This document shows, one piece after another, positions 47,444 through 55,778 of a stretch of DNA of 64,000 nt (positions within the stretch are counted from its first letter, which is position 1; each line of letters starts with the position of its first letter). The DNA is from Alcanivoracaceae bacterium (GTDB lineage: Bacteria > Pseudomonadota > Gammaproteobacteria > Pseudomonadales > Alcanivoracaceae): contig JAGLCJ010000012.1 of the NCBI GenBank assembly GCA_023146255.1, positions 1 through 64,000 on the forward strand. The letters are read 5' to 3'. Below the pieces are notes generated by a model. That model did no database searches. It was given only the letters and a program-made list of their open reading frames with translations, and was not told the DNA's origin. The position numbers and the translations under genes are program-made.

Positions 47444-47494
47444 GAGCTGTCGACCGACGGCGAAGGCTTCTCGCGGCCGATCGGCCGCTCCTGC
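47440..47494 (-). repeat. REP-like composite element, copy 3, overlapping the P450 stop
   Basis: Hairpins gctgtc-gacc-gacggc (47446-47461) and gcggcc-gatc-ggccgc (47473-47488) lie between aggagc (47442-47447) and gctcct (47487-47492). It is the reverse orientation of the element at 26757-26812. The TAG ending the P450 gene (47441-47443) is part of the repeat's gtaggagc border. Confidence 0.75.
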
Positions 47495-47590
47495 CGCAGG
47501 TGGCGTTGCTGTAGCGCCAACGGCGATGCCTTCACCGCAAGCCCTCTGCTGCTATACTGCGGCGTCATTCGATGCCGCAGATACCCTGTC

Positions 47591-48232
47591 ATGAAATATG
47601 CCATTCTCCCGGTCACCCGGTTCGAACAGAACTGCTCTATCCTGCAGTGCGAGGAAACCGGCAATCTTGCCGTGGTGGATCCGGGCGGCGATGTTGAACG
47701 CATCATTGATGCGCTGCAGCAAATCGGCGGCAAGGTGGAAAAAATTCTCGTCACCCATGCCCATATTGATCATGCCGGCGCGGTCGCCGATCTTGCCGAG
47801 CGCCTCGGCTTGCCGATCGAAGGCCCGCAGCGTGAAGACAGTTTCTGGATTGATATGCTGCCGCAGCAATCGCAGATGTTCGGTTTCCCGCCAGCGCGCA
47901 CCTTCACGCCAACCCGCTGGCTCGAACACGGTGACAGTGTCAGCATCGGCAATACCCGGCTTGATGTGTTGCACTGCCCGGGCCACACTCCAGGCCATGT
48001 GGTGTTTGTCGAGCCGCAATCACGGCTGGCAATAGTTGGTGACGTGCTGTTTGCCGGCTCCATTGGTCGCAGTGATTTTCCCCGCGGCAACCACGAAGAA
48101 CTGGTACGCTCGATTCGCGAGCGCCTGTTTCCGCTTGGCGATGACATCGGTTTTATTCCCGGCCACGGGCCCATGTCCACCTTTGGTCAGGAGCGGCAGA
48201 CCAACCCGTTTGTCAGTGACCATCGCGGCTAA
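47591..48232 (+). CDS. Metallo-beta-lactamase-fold hydrolase (YcbL / glyoxalase II-like)
   Basis: The 213-residue cytosolic protein has the metal-binding THAHIDHAG motif, a downstream HCPGHTPGH ligand, and GDVLFAGSIGRSDFP. It is shorter than true glyoxalase II and matches YcbL-type thioester hydrolases. A P450 lies upstream on the same strand, but a REP element and about 150 bases separate them, so they are probably separate transcripts. Confidence 0.9.
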   Translation: MKYAILPVTRFEQNCSILQCEETGNLAVVDPGGDVERIIDALQQIGGKVEKILVTHAHIDHAGAVADLAERLGLPIEGPQREDSFWIDMLPQQSQMFGFPPARTFTPTRWLEHGDSVSIGNTRLDVLHCPGHTPGHVVFVEPQSRLAIVGDVLFAGSIGRSDFPRGNHEELVRSIRERLFPLGDDIGFIPGHGPMSTFGQERQTNPFVSDHRG

Positions 48233-48258
48233 CGACTACCAGATCAGGGAGAGACTCC

Positions 48259-48561
48259 ATGCGCATCATGATGATTCTGCTTGTCGGCACACTACTCAGT
48301 GCCTGCCAGAGCGCCAACTCCAGCCTGCCGCCGGCCTGCACCCTGAAACCCGAGTCGGGCAAATGCCGGGCCGCCCACACCCGCTACTGGTTTGATGCCG
48401 ACAGCGGAAGCTGCCGGGCCTTTATCTGGGGTGGATGCGAGGGGGTGGTGCCGTTTGAAACACTGGAGCAATGCCAGCAAACCTGCCCAGTCGATGTGGA
48501 TGCGGACGCAAGCACAGAGCAGACGCCGGCACCACTGACACGGCCGATGCGCGGCTACTGA
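48259..48561 (+). CDS. Lipoprotein with a Kunitz/BPTI-like protease inhibitor domain
   Basis: The 100-residue protein has a lipoprotein signal ending LLSAC (lipid-bearing Cys16) and one Kunitz-type domain with cysteines at 27, 36, 52, 60, 72 and 76. The spacing is 8-15-7-11-3, against 8-15-7-12-3 in BPTI. The GK-C-RA loop puts Arg37 at the P1 position, which would favour trypsin-like proteases; GGC before the fourth segment and the aromatic YWF core are conserved. An acidic tail (DVDADAS) follows. GGGAGAG precedes the ATG. It probably sits on the periplasmic or outer face. Inhibitory activity is inference. Confidence 0.85.
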   Translation: MRIMMILLVGTLLSACQSANSSLPPACTLKPESGKCRAAHTRYWFDADSGSCRAFIWGGCEGVVPFETLEQCQQTCPVDVDADASTEQTPAPLTRPMRGY

Positions 48562-48620
48562 CACACAACTGTCATGATCGGCGCGGAAGCTGTCGCCCCC
48601 GCGGCCCTGTGGAGATTCCC

Positions 48621-49265
48621 ATGCGTACCATCCTGATCCTGCTGACCCTGATGACGCTGGCAGCCTGTGCCCGCAGCCCGGACATCAAGCTCTACGAGGG
48701 TGCCGACCTGCCCGCGGAAAAATTGCTGCTGGTGGATGTGCCGGTGGAGCTGGAAATCGTTGTCATCAATGAGCGACGAGTTGAAGGCATCAACAAGCTG
48801 TTCAGCCTCGGCGACCGCACCCTGCACCTGCAGCCGGGCGAGTACCGGATCATTGCCTACTACAAGAATCTGTTTGAACTGCCCGGCAACAATCATGAAG
48901 TGGTGAAGTCCGACCCGGTGCTATATCGCATCAGCGGCGCAGCAGGCAGCCGTCATCGGCTCAGCTTTGATGAGCCGGCAGATGTCGATGAGGCGCGCAC
49001 GATGGCAAAGAACTTTGCCGGCTACAGCCTGAATCTGGCCACCGCGGAACAACGTCCGACCGAAGCCAGCGGCATGATGCTGAGTCAGGGCTTTCTGACG
49101 ATCCAGTCCGCGCCGGAAGCCGCCAGTGTCAGCAGCGTTGCGCCGGAAACTGACAGCGGCCTGAGCCATATCGATCTGCTCAAGGCCAGCTGGCAAAACG
49201 CTACGGCGGAAGAGCGCCGGGCGTTTCTGCGCTGGATTGCGGAAAAGCCAGCCACTTCGCCGTGA
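48621..49265 (+). CDS. DUF2057 family lipoprotein
   Basis: The 214-residue protein has a lipoprotein signal (LLTLMTLAAC) and the DUF2057 pattern: IKLYEGADLPAEKLLLVDVP, an INKLFSLGDRTLHLQPGEYRI strand set and YYKNLFELPGNNHEVVKSDP. GGAG lies before the ATG at 48621; the longer frame from 48471 runs antiframe through the Kunitz gene. Family function is unknown, although YccT-type members affect curli in enterics. It lies 59 bases after the Kunitz lipoprotein gene. Confidence 0.88.
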   Translation: MRTILILLTLMTLAACARSPDIKLYEGADLPAEKLLLVDVPVELEIVVINERRVEGINKLFSLGDRTLHLQPGEYRIIAYYKNLFELPGNNHEVVKSDPVLYRISGAAGSRHRLSFDEPADVDEARTMAKNFAGYSLNLATAEQRPTEASGMMLSQGFLTIQSAPEAASVSSVAPETDSGLSHIDLLKASWQNATAEERRAFLRWIAEKPATSP

Positions 49266-49276
49266 CATCAAGTGGG

Positions 49277-49618
49277 TCAGACTTTCCTGACGAATTCCGA
49301 TTTCAGCTTCATCGCGCCGATGCCGTCGATCTTGCAATCGATGTCGTGGTCGCCATCCACCAGACGGATGTTCTTCACTTTGGTACCCACTTTCACTACC
49401 AGTGATGAACCTTTTACTTTCAGATCCTTGATCACCGTTACGGTATCGCCATCGGCCAACACGGTGCCGTTGGCATCACGAATCACCCGCTCATCCTCTG
49501 CCGACGCAGGCGCGGCATCTGCCGACCATTCGTGGCCGCATTCAGGGCAGACCAGCATGGCGCCGTCTTCGTAGGTAAAGCCGGAGCCGCAGCTCGGGCA
49601 GGCAGGTAGTGCACTCAT
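49277..49618 (-). CDS. yjdM: Zinc-ribbon protein YjdM (PhnA family)
   Basis: The 113-residue protein has an N-terminal zinc ribbon ([25 protein letters not shown] over residues 7-31) and a small SH3-like C-terminal domain ([37 protein letters not shown]). Despite the historical name PhnA, members are not phosphonate enzymes. GGAGC precedes the ATG. Confidence 0.93.
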   Translation of the reverse strand: MSALPACPSCGSGFTYEDGAMLVCPECGHEWSADAAPASAEDERVIRDANGTVLADGDTVTVIKDLKVKGSSLVVKVGTKVKNIRLVDGDHDIDCKIDGIGAMKLKSEFVRKV

Positions 49619-49687
49619 CGGCAGCTCCGCAGCATCAATTCAGGCGCGCATCATGCCAGAGCAGGCCGCCCATGACATTGATGCCAG

Positions 49688-50647
49688 TCAGTTCACCTGA
49701 CAGGTCGGTGTGCCGGCACGCCAGGCCAGCACATTGGCAACCACACCGTCGAGCAGGCGCTGCCGGCACTCGCGACTGATCCAGGCGTTGTGCGGCGTGA
49801 TGATCAGATTCGGTATGGCCGGATCAAGCAGCGGATGATCCGCCGGCGGCGGTTCGACACTGAGCACATCCAGCGCTGCGCCACCGAGCTGCCCGCCAAG
49901 CAGTGCCCGCTTCAGCGCAGCTTCATCCACAAGCCCGCCACGGGCGGTGTTGATCAGCAGTGCCCCCGGCTTCATGGCGGCAAGAAAATCATCATTGACC
50001 AGCTGCTGCGTGCCGGGATCAAGCGGGCAGTGCAGCGACACCACATCACTTTGCTGCAGCAGCGTTTTCAACGGCACCCGGTCTGCTTGCGCGGCGACGC
50101 CGCTGCGCAGGCTGTCACTGACCAGCACGGTCATGCCGAATGCCTCCGCCAGCCGTGCCACCTCCCGACCAAGCACGCCATAGCCAATGATGCCGAGAGT
50201 TTTCCCGGCCAGCTCCATCACCGGCCGGTGCATCAGACAGAACATCGGTGAGCGCGACCACTCTCCTTTACGGACATCCTCCGCATACTCATGCCAACGC
50301 GTTGCCAGCCCCAGCAGCAGTGCCATCACATGCTGGGCCAGACTGGCGGCGGCATAGTCGCGGACATTGCAGACCGCCACACCGTGCTGGCGCGCCGCCT
50401 GCAAATCGACATTATTGGTGCCGGTGGCAGACACGCAGATCAACTTCAGTGCCGGCAACGCCGCCATGGCAACGGCATCGATCACCACCTTGTTGGTCAC
50501 CGCCACCTCGGCGTCTTTCAGTCGCTCGAGCACCTGAGCTGGCAGCGTGCGGTCATATAACTGCCATGCCGGCAAACTGGCCCGCAAACCGTCCAGCGCC
50601 AGATCCTCCGGATGCAGGGTATCGAGATCGAGAACCACGCCGCGCAT
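49688..50647 (-). CDS. D-2-hydroxyacid dehydrogenase (glycerate/hydroxypyruvate type)
   Basis: The 319-residue NAD(P)-dependent enzyme has the Rossmann motif LGIIGYGVLGREVARLA, VSLHCPL, NTARGGLVDEAAL with the catalytic Arg, a Glu, and the HNAW catalytic His region. The N-terminus MRGVVLDLDTLHPEDL is typical of hydroxypyruvate reductase-like members. GGAGG lies 6 bases before the ATG at 50647. Divergent from the HAD gene. Substrate assignment is tentative. Confidence 0.88.
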   Translation of the reverse strand: MRGVVLDLDTLHPEDLALDGLRASLPAWQLYDRTLPAQVLERLKDAEVAVTNKVVIDAVAMAALPALKLICVSATGTNNVDLQAARQHGVAVCNVRDYAAASLAQHVMALLLGLATRWHEYAEDVRKGEWSRSPMFCLMHRPVMELAGKTLGIIGYGVLGREVARLAEAFGMTVLVSDSLRSGVAAQADRVPLKTLLQQSDVVSLHCPLDPGTQQLVNDDFLAAMKPGALLINTARGGLVDEAALKRALLGGQLGGAALDVLSVEPPPADHPLLDPAIPNLIITPHNAWISRECRQRLLDGVVANVLAWRAGTPTCQVN

Positions 50648-50753
50648 TGTTTCCTCCATCGCTACAGGACCACGCTCAGTCGAAGGCCTGATCATAGCAG
50701 TCAGTGCTGATTGGTAATGACCCGGACCTGCCCTGCGGGCTACCATTTGCCCC

Positions 50754-51461
50754 ATGGCAGCGCTGAAACTGATCACCTTTGATCTGGACAACACCCTCTG
50801 GCCGGTGGATGAAGTGATCCGCCGGGCGGACCGGCGCTGTGCCGACTGGATTGCCGAGCGCTACCCGGAAGCCGCTGCCCACATGAACCGCGCCACCATG
50901 ATCCGGATCCGCGACCAGCTGCTGCGCGACAAACCCGGTTATGTCCACAACCTCACCACCCTGCGCCGTGACGCACTGGCCCAGGGTTTCCGTGAGGCCG
51001 GCTATTGCACCAACGAAGCGGCCAAGCTGGCCGACCAGAGCTTCCGGGTTTTTCATGATGCCCGCAACGAAGTGGTATTTTTTCCCGGGGCCCTGGAGGT
51101 ACTGGAGATGCTGGCCGACAGTTATCAGCTCGGCGCCCTCAGCAATGGCAACGCTGATCTGAAAAAAATCGGCATCCATGAACTGTTCGATTTCCACCAC
51201 TCGGCGGAGTCCGTTGGCCGCCGCAAGCCAGAACCGGATATGTTTCTGGCGGCGTTGAAGTCCGCCGGGGTGAGTGCCAATCAGGCTGTCCATGTCGGTG
51301 ATCATCCAGAGGAAGACATTCAGGCTGCACGCCTTCAGGGCTTTCATGCCGTCTGGGCCAACCTGCTCGATCAGAGCTGGCCGGATCATCTTGATCAACA
51401 CCCGCACCGCATTCATAACCTGCACGAACTCAGCGACCTGCTGACGATGATTGATGGCTGA
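50754..51461 (+). CDS. HAD-superfamily hydrolase (YjjG / GS1-like)
   Basis: The 235-residue phosphatase has motif I FDLDNTLWP, a cap domain, motif II LSNGNADL and motif IV GDHPEEDIQAA. Such proteins hydrolyse small phosphomonoesters, nucleotides in the case of YjjG. Its stop overlaps the start of the YqcC-like gene. Confidence 0.9.
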   Translation: MAALKLITFDLDNTLWPVDEVIRRADRRCADWIAERYPEAAAHMNRATMIRIRDQLLRDKPGYVHNLTTLRRDALAQGFREAGYCTNEAAKLADQSFRVFHDARNEVVFFPGALEVLEMLADSYQLGALSNGNADLKKIGIHELFDFHHSAESVGRRKPEPDMFLAALKSAGVSANQAVHVGDHPEEDIQAARLQGFHAVWANLLDQSWPDHLDQHPHRIHNLHELSDLLTMIDG

Positions 51462-51792
51462 TCCACGCACCCTCGCCCTGACTCGCATGCTTGATGACAT
51501 CGAGGCGGAGCTGCGCTCGCTCGGCAGTTGGTCCGGGCAGCCGCCGGACGAGCAGGCCTTCGCCAGCAGCATGCCGTTCTTTGCCGACCAAATGCGTTTC
51601 GAGGAATGGCTGCAGTGGGTTCTGGTGGCACGCTTTCGCGCTCTGCTTGACGGCGACCTGCCGCTGCCAGAGCGATGCCAGATTGCACCGATGGCCGAGG
51701 AAGCCTTGCTGCTTCCCGGCCAGGATGTCAGCCGCGTGCTGGCCCTGCTGCACCAACTCGACGCCCTGTTCAGCGACGATCAGACATTCTGA
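51454..51792 (+). CDS. yqcC: YqcC family protein (DUF446)
   Basis: The 112-residue protein shows the YqcC pattern SMPFFADQMRFEEWLQWVLVARFRALL (split at residues 40-66). In E. coli yqcC is cotranscribed with truC, and family members assist tRNA pseudouridine synthase C; truC is not seen here. It overlaps the HAD gene by 8 bases, indicating an operon. Confidence 0.88.
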   Translation: MADPRTLALTRMLDDIEAELRSLGSWSGQPPDEQAFASSMPFFADQMRFEEWLQWVLVARFRALLDGDLPLPERCQIAPMAEEALLLPGQDVSRVLALLHQLDALFSDDQTF

Positions 51793-51867
51793 ATCAGGCT
51801 TTTTGAGTCCCGCTGCGGCGAGGCGTACTATCAAACTCCCCCTCACGGATCAGACAGGGAGATCGCC

Positions 51868-54603
51868 ATGACCGCTTCCGCCTTTGGCAACGACAGTCTC
51901 GGCACCGCCGCCACGCTGGATGTTGATGGCCAGACATATCACTACTTCTCCCTGCCGGCGCTGGCGTCACAGGGTTGGGGCAGCCTTGAGCGCCTGCCTT
52001 TTTCCCTGAAAGTCCTGCTGGAAAACCTGTTGCGCTTTGAGGATGGCATCAGCGTCAGCAAGGACGATATTCGCGCGCTGGTGAAATGGACCGAAACCCG
52101 CACCTCTGATCGGGAAATCGCCTTCCGCCCGGCACGCGTGCTGATGCAGGACTTCACCGGTGTTCCCGGGGTGGTCGATCTTGCCGCCATGCGTGATGCC
52201 ATTGCCGCCGCCGGCGGTGATCCACAGCGTATCAATCCATTGACGCCGGTGGATCTTGTTATCGATCACTCGGTGATGGTGGACCGGTTTGGTGACGCTT
52301 CTGCTTTTACCGATAACGTCCGCATCGAATATGAACGTAACCACGAACGCTACCAGTTCCTGCGCTGGGGCCAGCGCGCGTTCCGCAATTTCCGCGTGGT
52401 GCCCCCAGGCACTGGCATCTGTCACCAGGTCAATCTGGAATATCTGGCCCGCAGCGTCTGGTCGGAAGAAAAAAATGGTGAACACTGGGCCTATCCCGAC
52501 ACGCTGGTCGGCACCGACTCCCACACCACCATGATCAATGCACTTGGCGTGCTTGGCTGGGGTGTTGGTGGCATCGAAGCGGAAGCAGCCATGCTCGGCC
52601 AACCGGTATCCATGTTGATTCCGGAAGTGATCGGCTTTCGCCTGACCGGAAAATTGCGCGAGGGCGTGACCGCCACCGATCTGGTCCTGACGGTCACCGA
52701 GATGTTGCGCAAGCGTGGTGTGGTCGGAAAGTTTGTCGAGTTCTGCGGCGACGGCCTCAGCGATCTGTCACTGGCGGATCGTGCCACCATCGCCAACATG
52801 GCACCGGAGTATGGCGCCACTTGCGGCTTCTTCCCGATCGACGAACGCACCATGGAATACCTGACACTATCCGGTCGGGATGGCAGCACCATCGCGCTGG
52901 TCGAAGCCTACAGCAAGGCACAGGGGCTGTGGCGTGAGCCGGGCATGACAGAGCCGGTATTTACCGACCTGCTGTCACTGGATCTGGACTCCGTCGAGGC
53001 AAGCCTCGCCGGGCCAAAACGACCACAGGACCGCGTGGCATTGAGCAAGGTTGCAGCCACCTTTGCCCATCTGGAAAGCAAGCAGATACCGGTTCGCGAC
53101 GTCGCCGCCATGCAAAGCGAAGGCGGCATTCAACCGGAGGTGGCGCACACGCCTGGCGAAGTCAGCATCGTCATTGAAGACCAAACCCATCGGCTGCGGC
53201 ATGGCGACGTCGTCATCGCTGCTATTACCTCATGCACCAACACCTCCAATCCGTCAGTGATGCTGGCTGCCGGCCTGTTGGCCAGAAAAGCTCTGGCGAA
53301 AGGTTTGCGACGCAAGCCCTGGGTGAAGACATCGCTGGCACCTGGCTCGAAAGTGGTCACCGAGTATCTGGCCAAATCCGGGCTGCAGTCCGATCTCGAT
53401 GCGCTGGGCTTCCAGCTGGTGGGTTATGGCTGCACCACCTGTATCGGTAACTCCGGGCCGCTGCCTGATGTAATTGAACGTGCAGTTCATGACGGCGATC
53501 TGATGGTTGCATCAGTGCTATCAGGCAACCGGAATTTTGAAGGTCGCGTCCACCAGAGTGTCAAAACCAATTGGCTTGCCTCGCCACCACTGGTGGTTGC
53601 TTACGCGCTGGCCGGCTCGGTAAAGATCGATCTGAGCAAGGACCCGATCTGTCGCGACGCGAATGGCAAACCGGTTTACCTGCGCGACATCTGGCCAAGC
53701 AATGCCGAAATACAAATGGCGCTGAAGCATGTTACCGGCGACATGTTCCGCAGCCAGTATGCCTCGGTATTTGATGGCGATGCGGACTGGCAGGCAATGC
53801 CAATACCGCAGGCAGATACCTATGAATGGAAAGATGATTCGACCTATATCCAGCACCCGCCGTATTTCCACGGCCTGACTAAAGTGCCGCCGGCACTGAC
53901 CGGCATCAGCGGCGCTCGCATTCTGGCACTGTTCGGTGATTCCATTACCACCGACCATATTTCACCGGCCGGCAGCATTCAGGCCGACAGCCCCGCTGGT
54001 CACTATCTGCAAAGCCATGGTGTCAAGCCGAAGGATTTCAATTCCTATGGTTCGCGACGCGGCAATCATGAAGTCATGATGCGCGGGACTTTTGCCAATA
54101 TCCGCATCAGGAACGAGATGGTGCCGGGTACGGAAGGTGGAATAACCAAGCATATGCCACAGGGAGAGGTACTGCCGATTTATGGCGCAGCGATGCGCTA
54201 CATCAAGGATGGCATCCCGACGGTGGTGATTGCCGGCAAGGAATACGGCACCGGTTCGTCACGCGACTGGGCCGCCAAGGGCACCAATCTTCTTGGCGTG
54301 CGGGCGGTGATTGCAGAGAGCTTCGAGCGGATTCATCGTTCGAACCTGATCGGCATGGGAATTCTGCCGCTGCAGTTTCCCGGCGGCGTTGATCGGTCGA
54401 CACTGAAGCTCGATGGCAGCGAGGAGATCGACCTGCCGGATCTGCTCAATGATCTGGTGCCGCACGGAGTAACCCGGGTAATCGTCCGCCGTGATGGCAA
54501 GGAGCAAACCTTTGCTGCGCTGGTGCGACTGGATACGGCGATGGAGGTGGAATATTTCCGCCATGGCGGGATTTTGCATTATGTGTTGCGGCAGATGATG
54601 TAG
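51868..54603 (+). CDS. acnA: Aconitate hydratase A
   Basis: The 911-residue enzyme interconverts citrate and isocitrate in the TCA cycle and is of the AcnA/IRP1 type in length and order. The 4Fe-4S ligands are the Cys of TSCTNTSNPSVM and the two Cys of GCTTCIGNSGPL. Other landmarks: TDSHTTMINALGVLGWGVGG, GDSITTDHISPAGSI, NSYGSRRGNHEVMMRGTF and KEYGTGSSRDWAAKG. Two long palindromes between its stop and the convergent tetR probably act as its transcription terminator. Confidence 0.96.
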   Translation: MTASAFGNDSLGTAATLDVDGQTYHYFSLPALASQGWGSLERLPFSLKVLLENLLRFEDGISVSKDDIRALVKWTETRTSDREIAFRPARVLMQDFTGVPGVVDLAAMRDAIAAAGGDPQRINPLTPVDLVIDHSVMVDRFGDASAFTDNVRIEYERNHERYQFLRWGQRAFRNFRVVPPGTGICHQVNLEYLARSVWSEEKNGEHWAYPDTLVGTDSHTTMINALGVLGWGVGGIEAEAAMLGQPVSMLIPEVIGFRLTGKLREGVTATDLVLTVTEMLRKRGVVGKFVEFCGDGLSDLSLADRATIANMAPEYGATCGFFPIDERTMEYLTLSGRDGSTIALVEAYSKAQGLWREPGMTEPVFTDLLSLDLDSVEASLAGPKRPQDRVALSKVAATFAHLESKQIPVRDVAAMQSEGGIQPEVAHTPGEVSIVIEDQTHRLRHGDVVIAAITSCTNTSNPSVMLAAGLLARKALAKGLRRKPWVKTSLAPGSKVVTEYLAKSGLQSDLDALGFQLVGYGCTTCIGNSGPLPDVIERAVHDGDLMVASVLSGNRNFEGRVHQSVKTNWLASPPLVVAYALAGSVKIDLSKDPICRDANGKPVYLRDIWPSNAEIQMALKHVTGDMFRSQYASVFDGDADWQAMPIPQADTYEWKDDSTYIQHPPYFHGLTKVPPALTGISGARILALFGDSITTDHISPAGSIQADSPAGHYLQSHGVKPKDFNSYGSRRGNHEVMMRGTFANIRIRNEMVPGTEGGITKHMPQGEVLPIYGAAMRYIKDGIPTVVIAGKEYGTGSSRDWAAKGTNLLGVRAVIAESFERIHRSNLIGMGILPLQFPGGVDRSTLKLDGSEEIDLPDLLNDLVPHGVTRVIVRRDGKEQTFAALVRLDTAMEVEYFRHGGILHYVLRQMM

Positions 54604-54644
54604 CTTCGTTCGCTTGAGTAAGCGAGTTTGGCAGTGGACGTCCC

Positions 54645-54758
54645 GGACTGACCACCTGTCAGGGTTGGCCGGGACACGCCGTGAATACATCCCTGTAGGC
54701 TCGCGTGCGACATCCCTGTCGCACACGGTCCCGGCCAACCCTGACAGGCGTTCAGTCC
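54645..54758 (+). repeat. Palindromic element, copy 1: 31-base arms around a 52-base core
   Basis: The left arm 54645-54675 and right arm 54728-54758 are reverse complements at 29 of 31 positions, with the inner 21 perfect, starting ccgggac/gtcccgg at the core border. The core 54676-54727 begins acgccgtgaatac and holds the 10-mer acatccctgt twice (54687-54696 and 54710-54719); the second lies in an 8-bp hairpin gtgcgaca-tccc-tgtcgcac. Confidence 0.85.
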
Positions 54759-54812
54759 TCGCATTGTGCTTCTTAAAGCCGTCGAAAAAAGTCTGGAAGA
54801 AATTCGATGTGA

Positions 54813-54926
54813 GGCCAGAGCGGGCGTTGAGACTTTCCGGGACTGTGTGAGACATGGATGTCGAACACAAGCCTACAGGGACGTATTCACGGCGTGTCCC
54901 GGAAAGTCTCAACGCCCGCTCTGGCC
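54813..54926 (-). repeat. Palindromic element, copy 2, inverted orientation, different arms
   Basis: Arms 54813-54843 and 54896-54926 are perfect 31-base reverse complements, sharing only the core-proximal ccgggac/gtcccgg with copy 1. The 52-base core (54844-54895), read on the minus strand, matches the core of copy 1 at about 45 of 52 positions, beginning acgccgtgaatac, and again carries a central hairpin (gacat-cc-atgtc). Confidence 0.85.
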
Positions 54927-54995
54927 GGAGAAGTTCACTGCCGCACGTATTCTCCTGCGATACCCAAATCCAACTCTCCAACCACTCACAACCAA

Positions 54996-55664
54996 TCAGG
55001 GCAACAACAACTCCAAGGTATTTCCGGCACTGTAACGCGCCTTCATCGCAGTCAAATGCTCCAGCGCCTCCCCTCGCAAGTACGGCGCCTCAAGGCAGAC
55101 AATCTGGTAAATACCCTGACGCAACAGAGTCCGGTCCAGCTCCTCGTCGCGCCGGTCCGCCGGCACCATGCTGTGGACGAAGCCGGCCCAGGACGCCGCC
55201 ATCACCCAGGTGTTCACCAGCAGCGCCTGCATCTCCTCGTTGCCGACTTCAATCAACTTCACCGCCCGCAGGCCCTCATAGACCTGCAGGCCCTGGGCCA
55301 GACTGCGGCGGACGAAATCGCTGTAGCTGGCGCGCAGGCGCTCATCCTGATTAAGCAGATGGGCCATGTCGCGGTGCAGGAAACGGGCCCCCCACATGCT
55401 CTGCAGGATCGACTCGAAATAGCCGACCTTGTCCTGCCAGGTCAGCGGCCGATCCGGTGGCACCTGCAAGAACGCCTCCACCGTGGCCTGATAGCGCTCA
55501 AACAGGGCAAAGACGATGTCGCCCTTGTTGCGGAAGTGGTAATACAGATTGCCCGGCGAGATGCCCAGCGCCTCGGCGATATGGTTGGTGGTGACATTGC
55601 GCTCGCCAAGCCGGTTGAACAGCTCGAGACTGGTGGCGAGGATGCGCTCTTTCGTACTGGTCAT
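54996..55664 (-). CDS. TetR-family transcriptional regulator
   Basis: The 222-residue protein has an N-terminal helix-turn-helix (ILATSLELFNRLGERNVTTNHIAEALGISPGNLYYHFRNK over residues 8-47) and a helical ligand-binding domain with GARFLHRDMAHLL and AASWAGFVHSMVP. I start at the ATG at 55664; a TTG at 55703 is possible. It is divergent from the aldehyde dehydrogenase operon, and an inverted repeat in that promoter (55728-55745) is a likely operator, so it probably represses that operon in response to an aldehyde, alcohol or fatty acyl ligand. Confidence 0.9.
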   Translation of the reverse strand: MTSTKERILATSLELFNRLGERNVTTNHIAEALGISPGNLYYHFRNKGDIVFALFERYQATVEAFLQVPPDRPLTWQDKVGYFESILQSMWGARFLHRDMAHLLNQDERLRASYSDFVRRSLAQGLQVYEGLRAVKLIEVGNEEMQALLVNTWVMAASWAGFVHSMVPADRRDEELDRTLLRQGIYQIVCLEAPYLRGEALEHLTAMKARYSAGNTLELLLP

Positions 55665-55720
55665 ATCGGGCCAGAAATCCTGTTCAATGCGAGCTGAAGC
55701 CAACCATCAGGCAGCGGGGA

Positions 55721-55749
55721 TTGACAGTTAGAGTAATTGCTCTAAAAAT
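55721..55749 (+). promoter_or_regulatory. Promoter and probable TetR operator of the aldehyde dehydrogenase operon
   Basis: A consensus -35 ttgaca (55721-55726) is followed after 17 bases by aaaaat (55744-55749) as a weak -10. Between them lies the 18-base inverted repeat ttagag-taattg-ctctaa (55728-55745). The repeat fills the spacer, so a bound TetR dimer would block RNA polymerase. Confidence 0.65.
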
Positions 55750-55778
55750 CGATCGTCAAGCACATCAGGAGAACAACC

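Larger units (their letters stand above)
54604..54995. other. Gene-free convergent space holding two long palindromes
   Basis: The region between acnA and tetR stops contains no supported gene. It is dominated by two 114-base palindromic elements (54645-54758 and 54813-54926), separated by 54 bases. Short open frames here are products of the palindromes read on either strand. Confidence 0.7.

Noticed and set aside
54614..54850. Short open frames within the palindromes at 54645-54926
   Set aside because: They translate the repeat core on either strand; the shared peptide segments reflect the DNA repeat, not coding.
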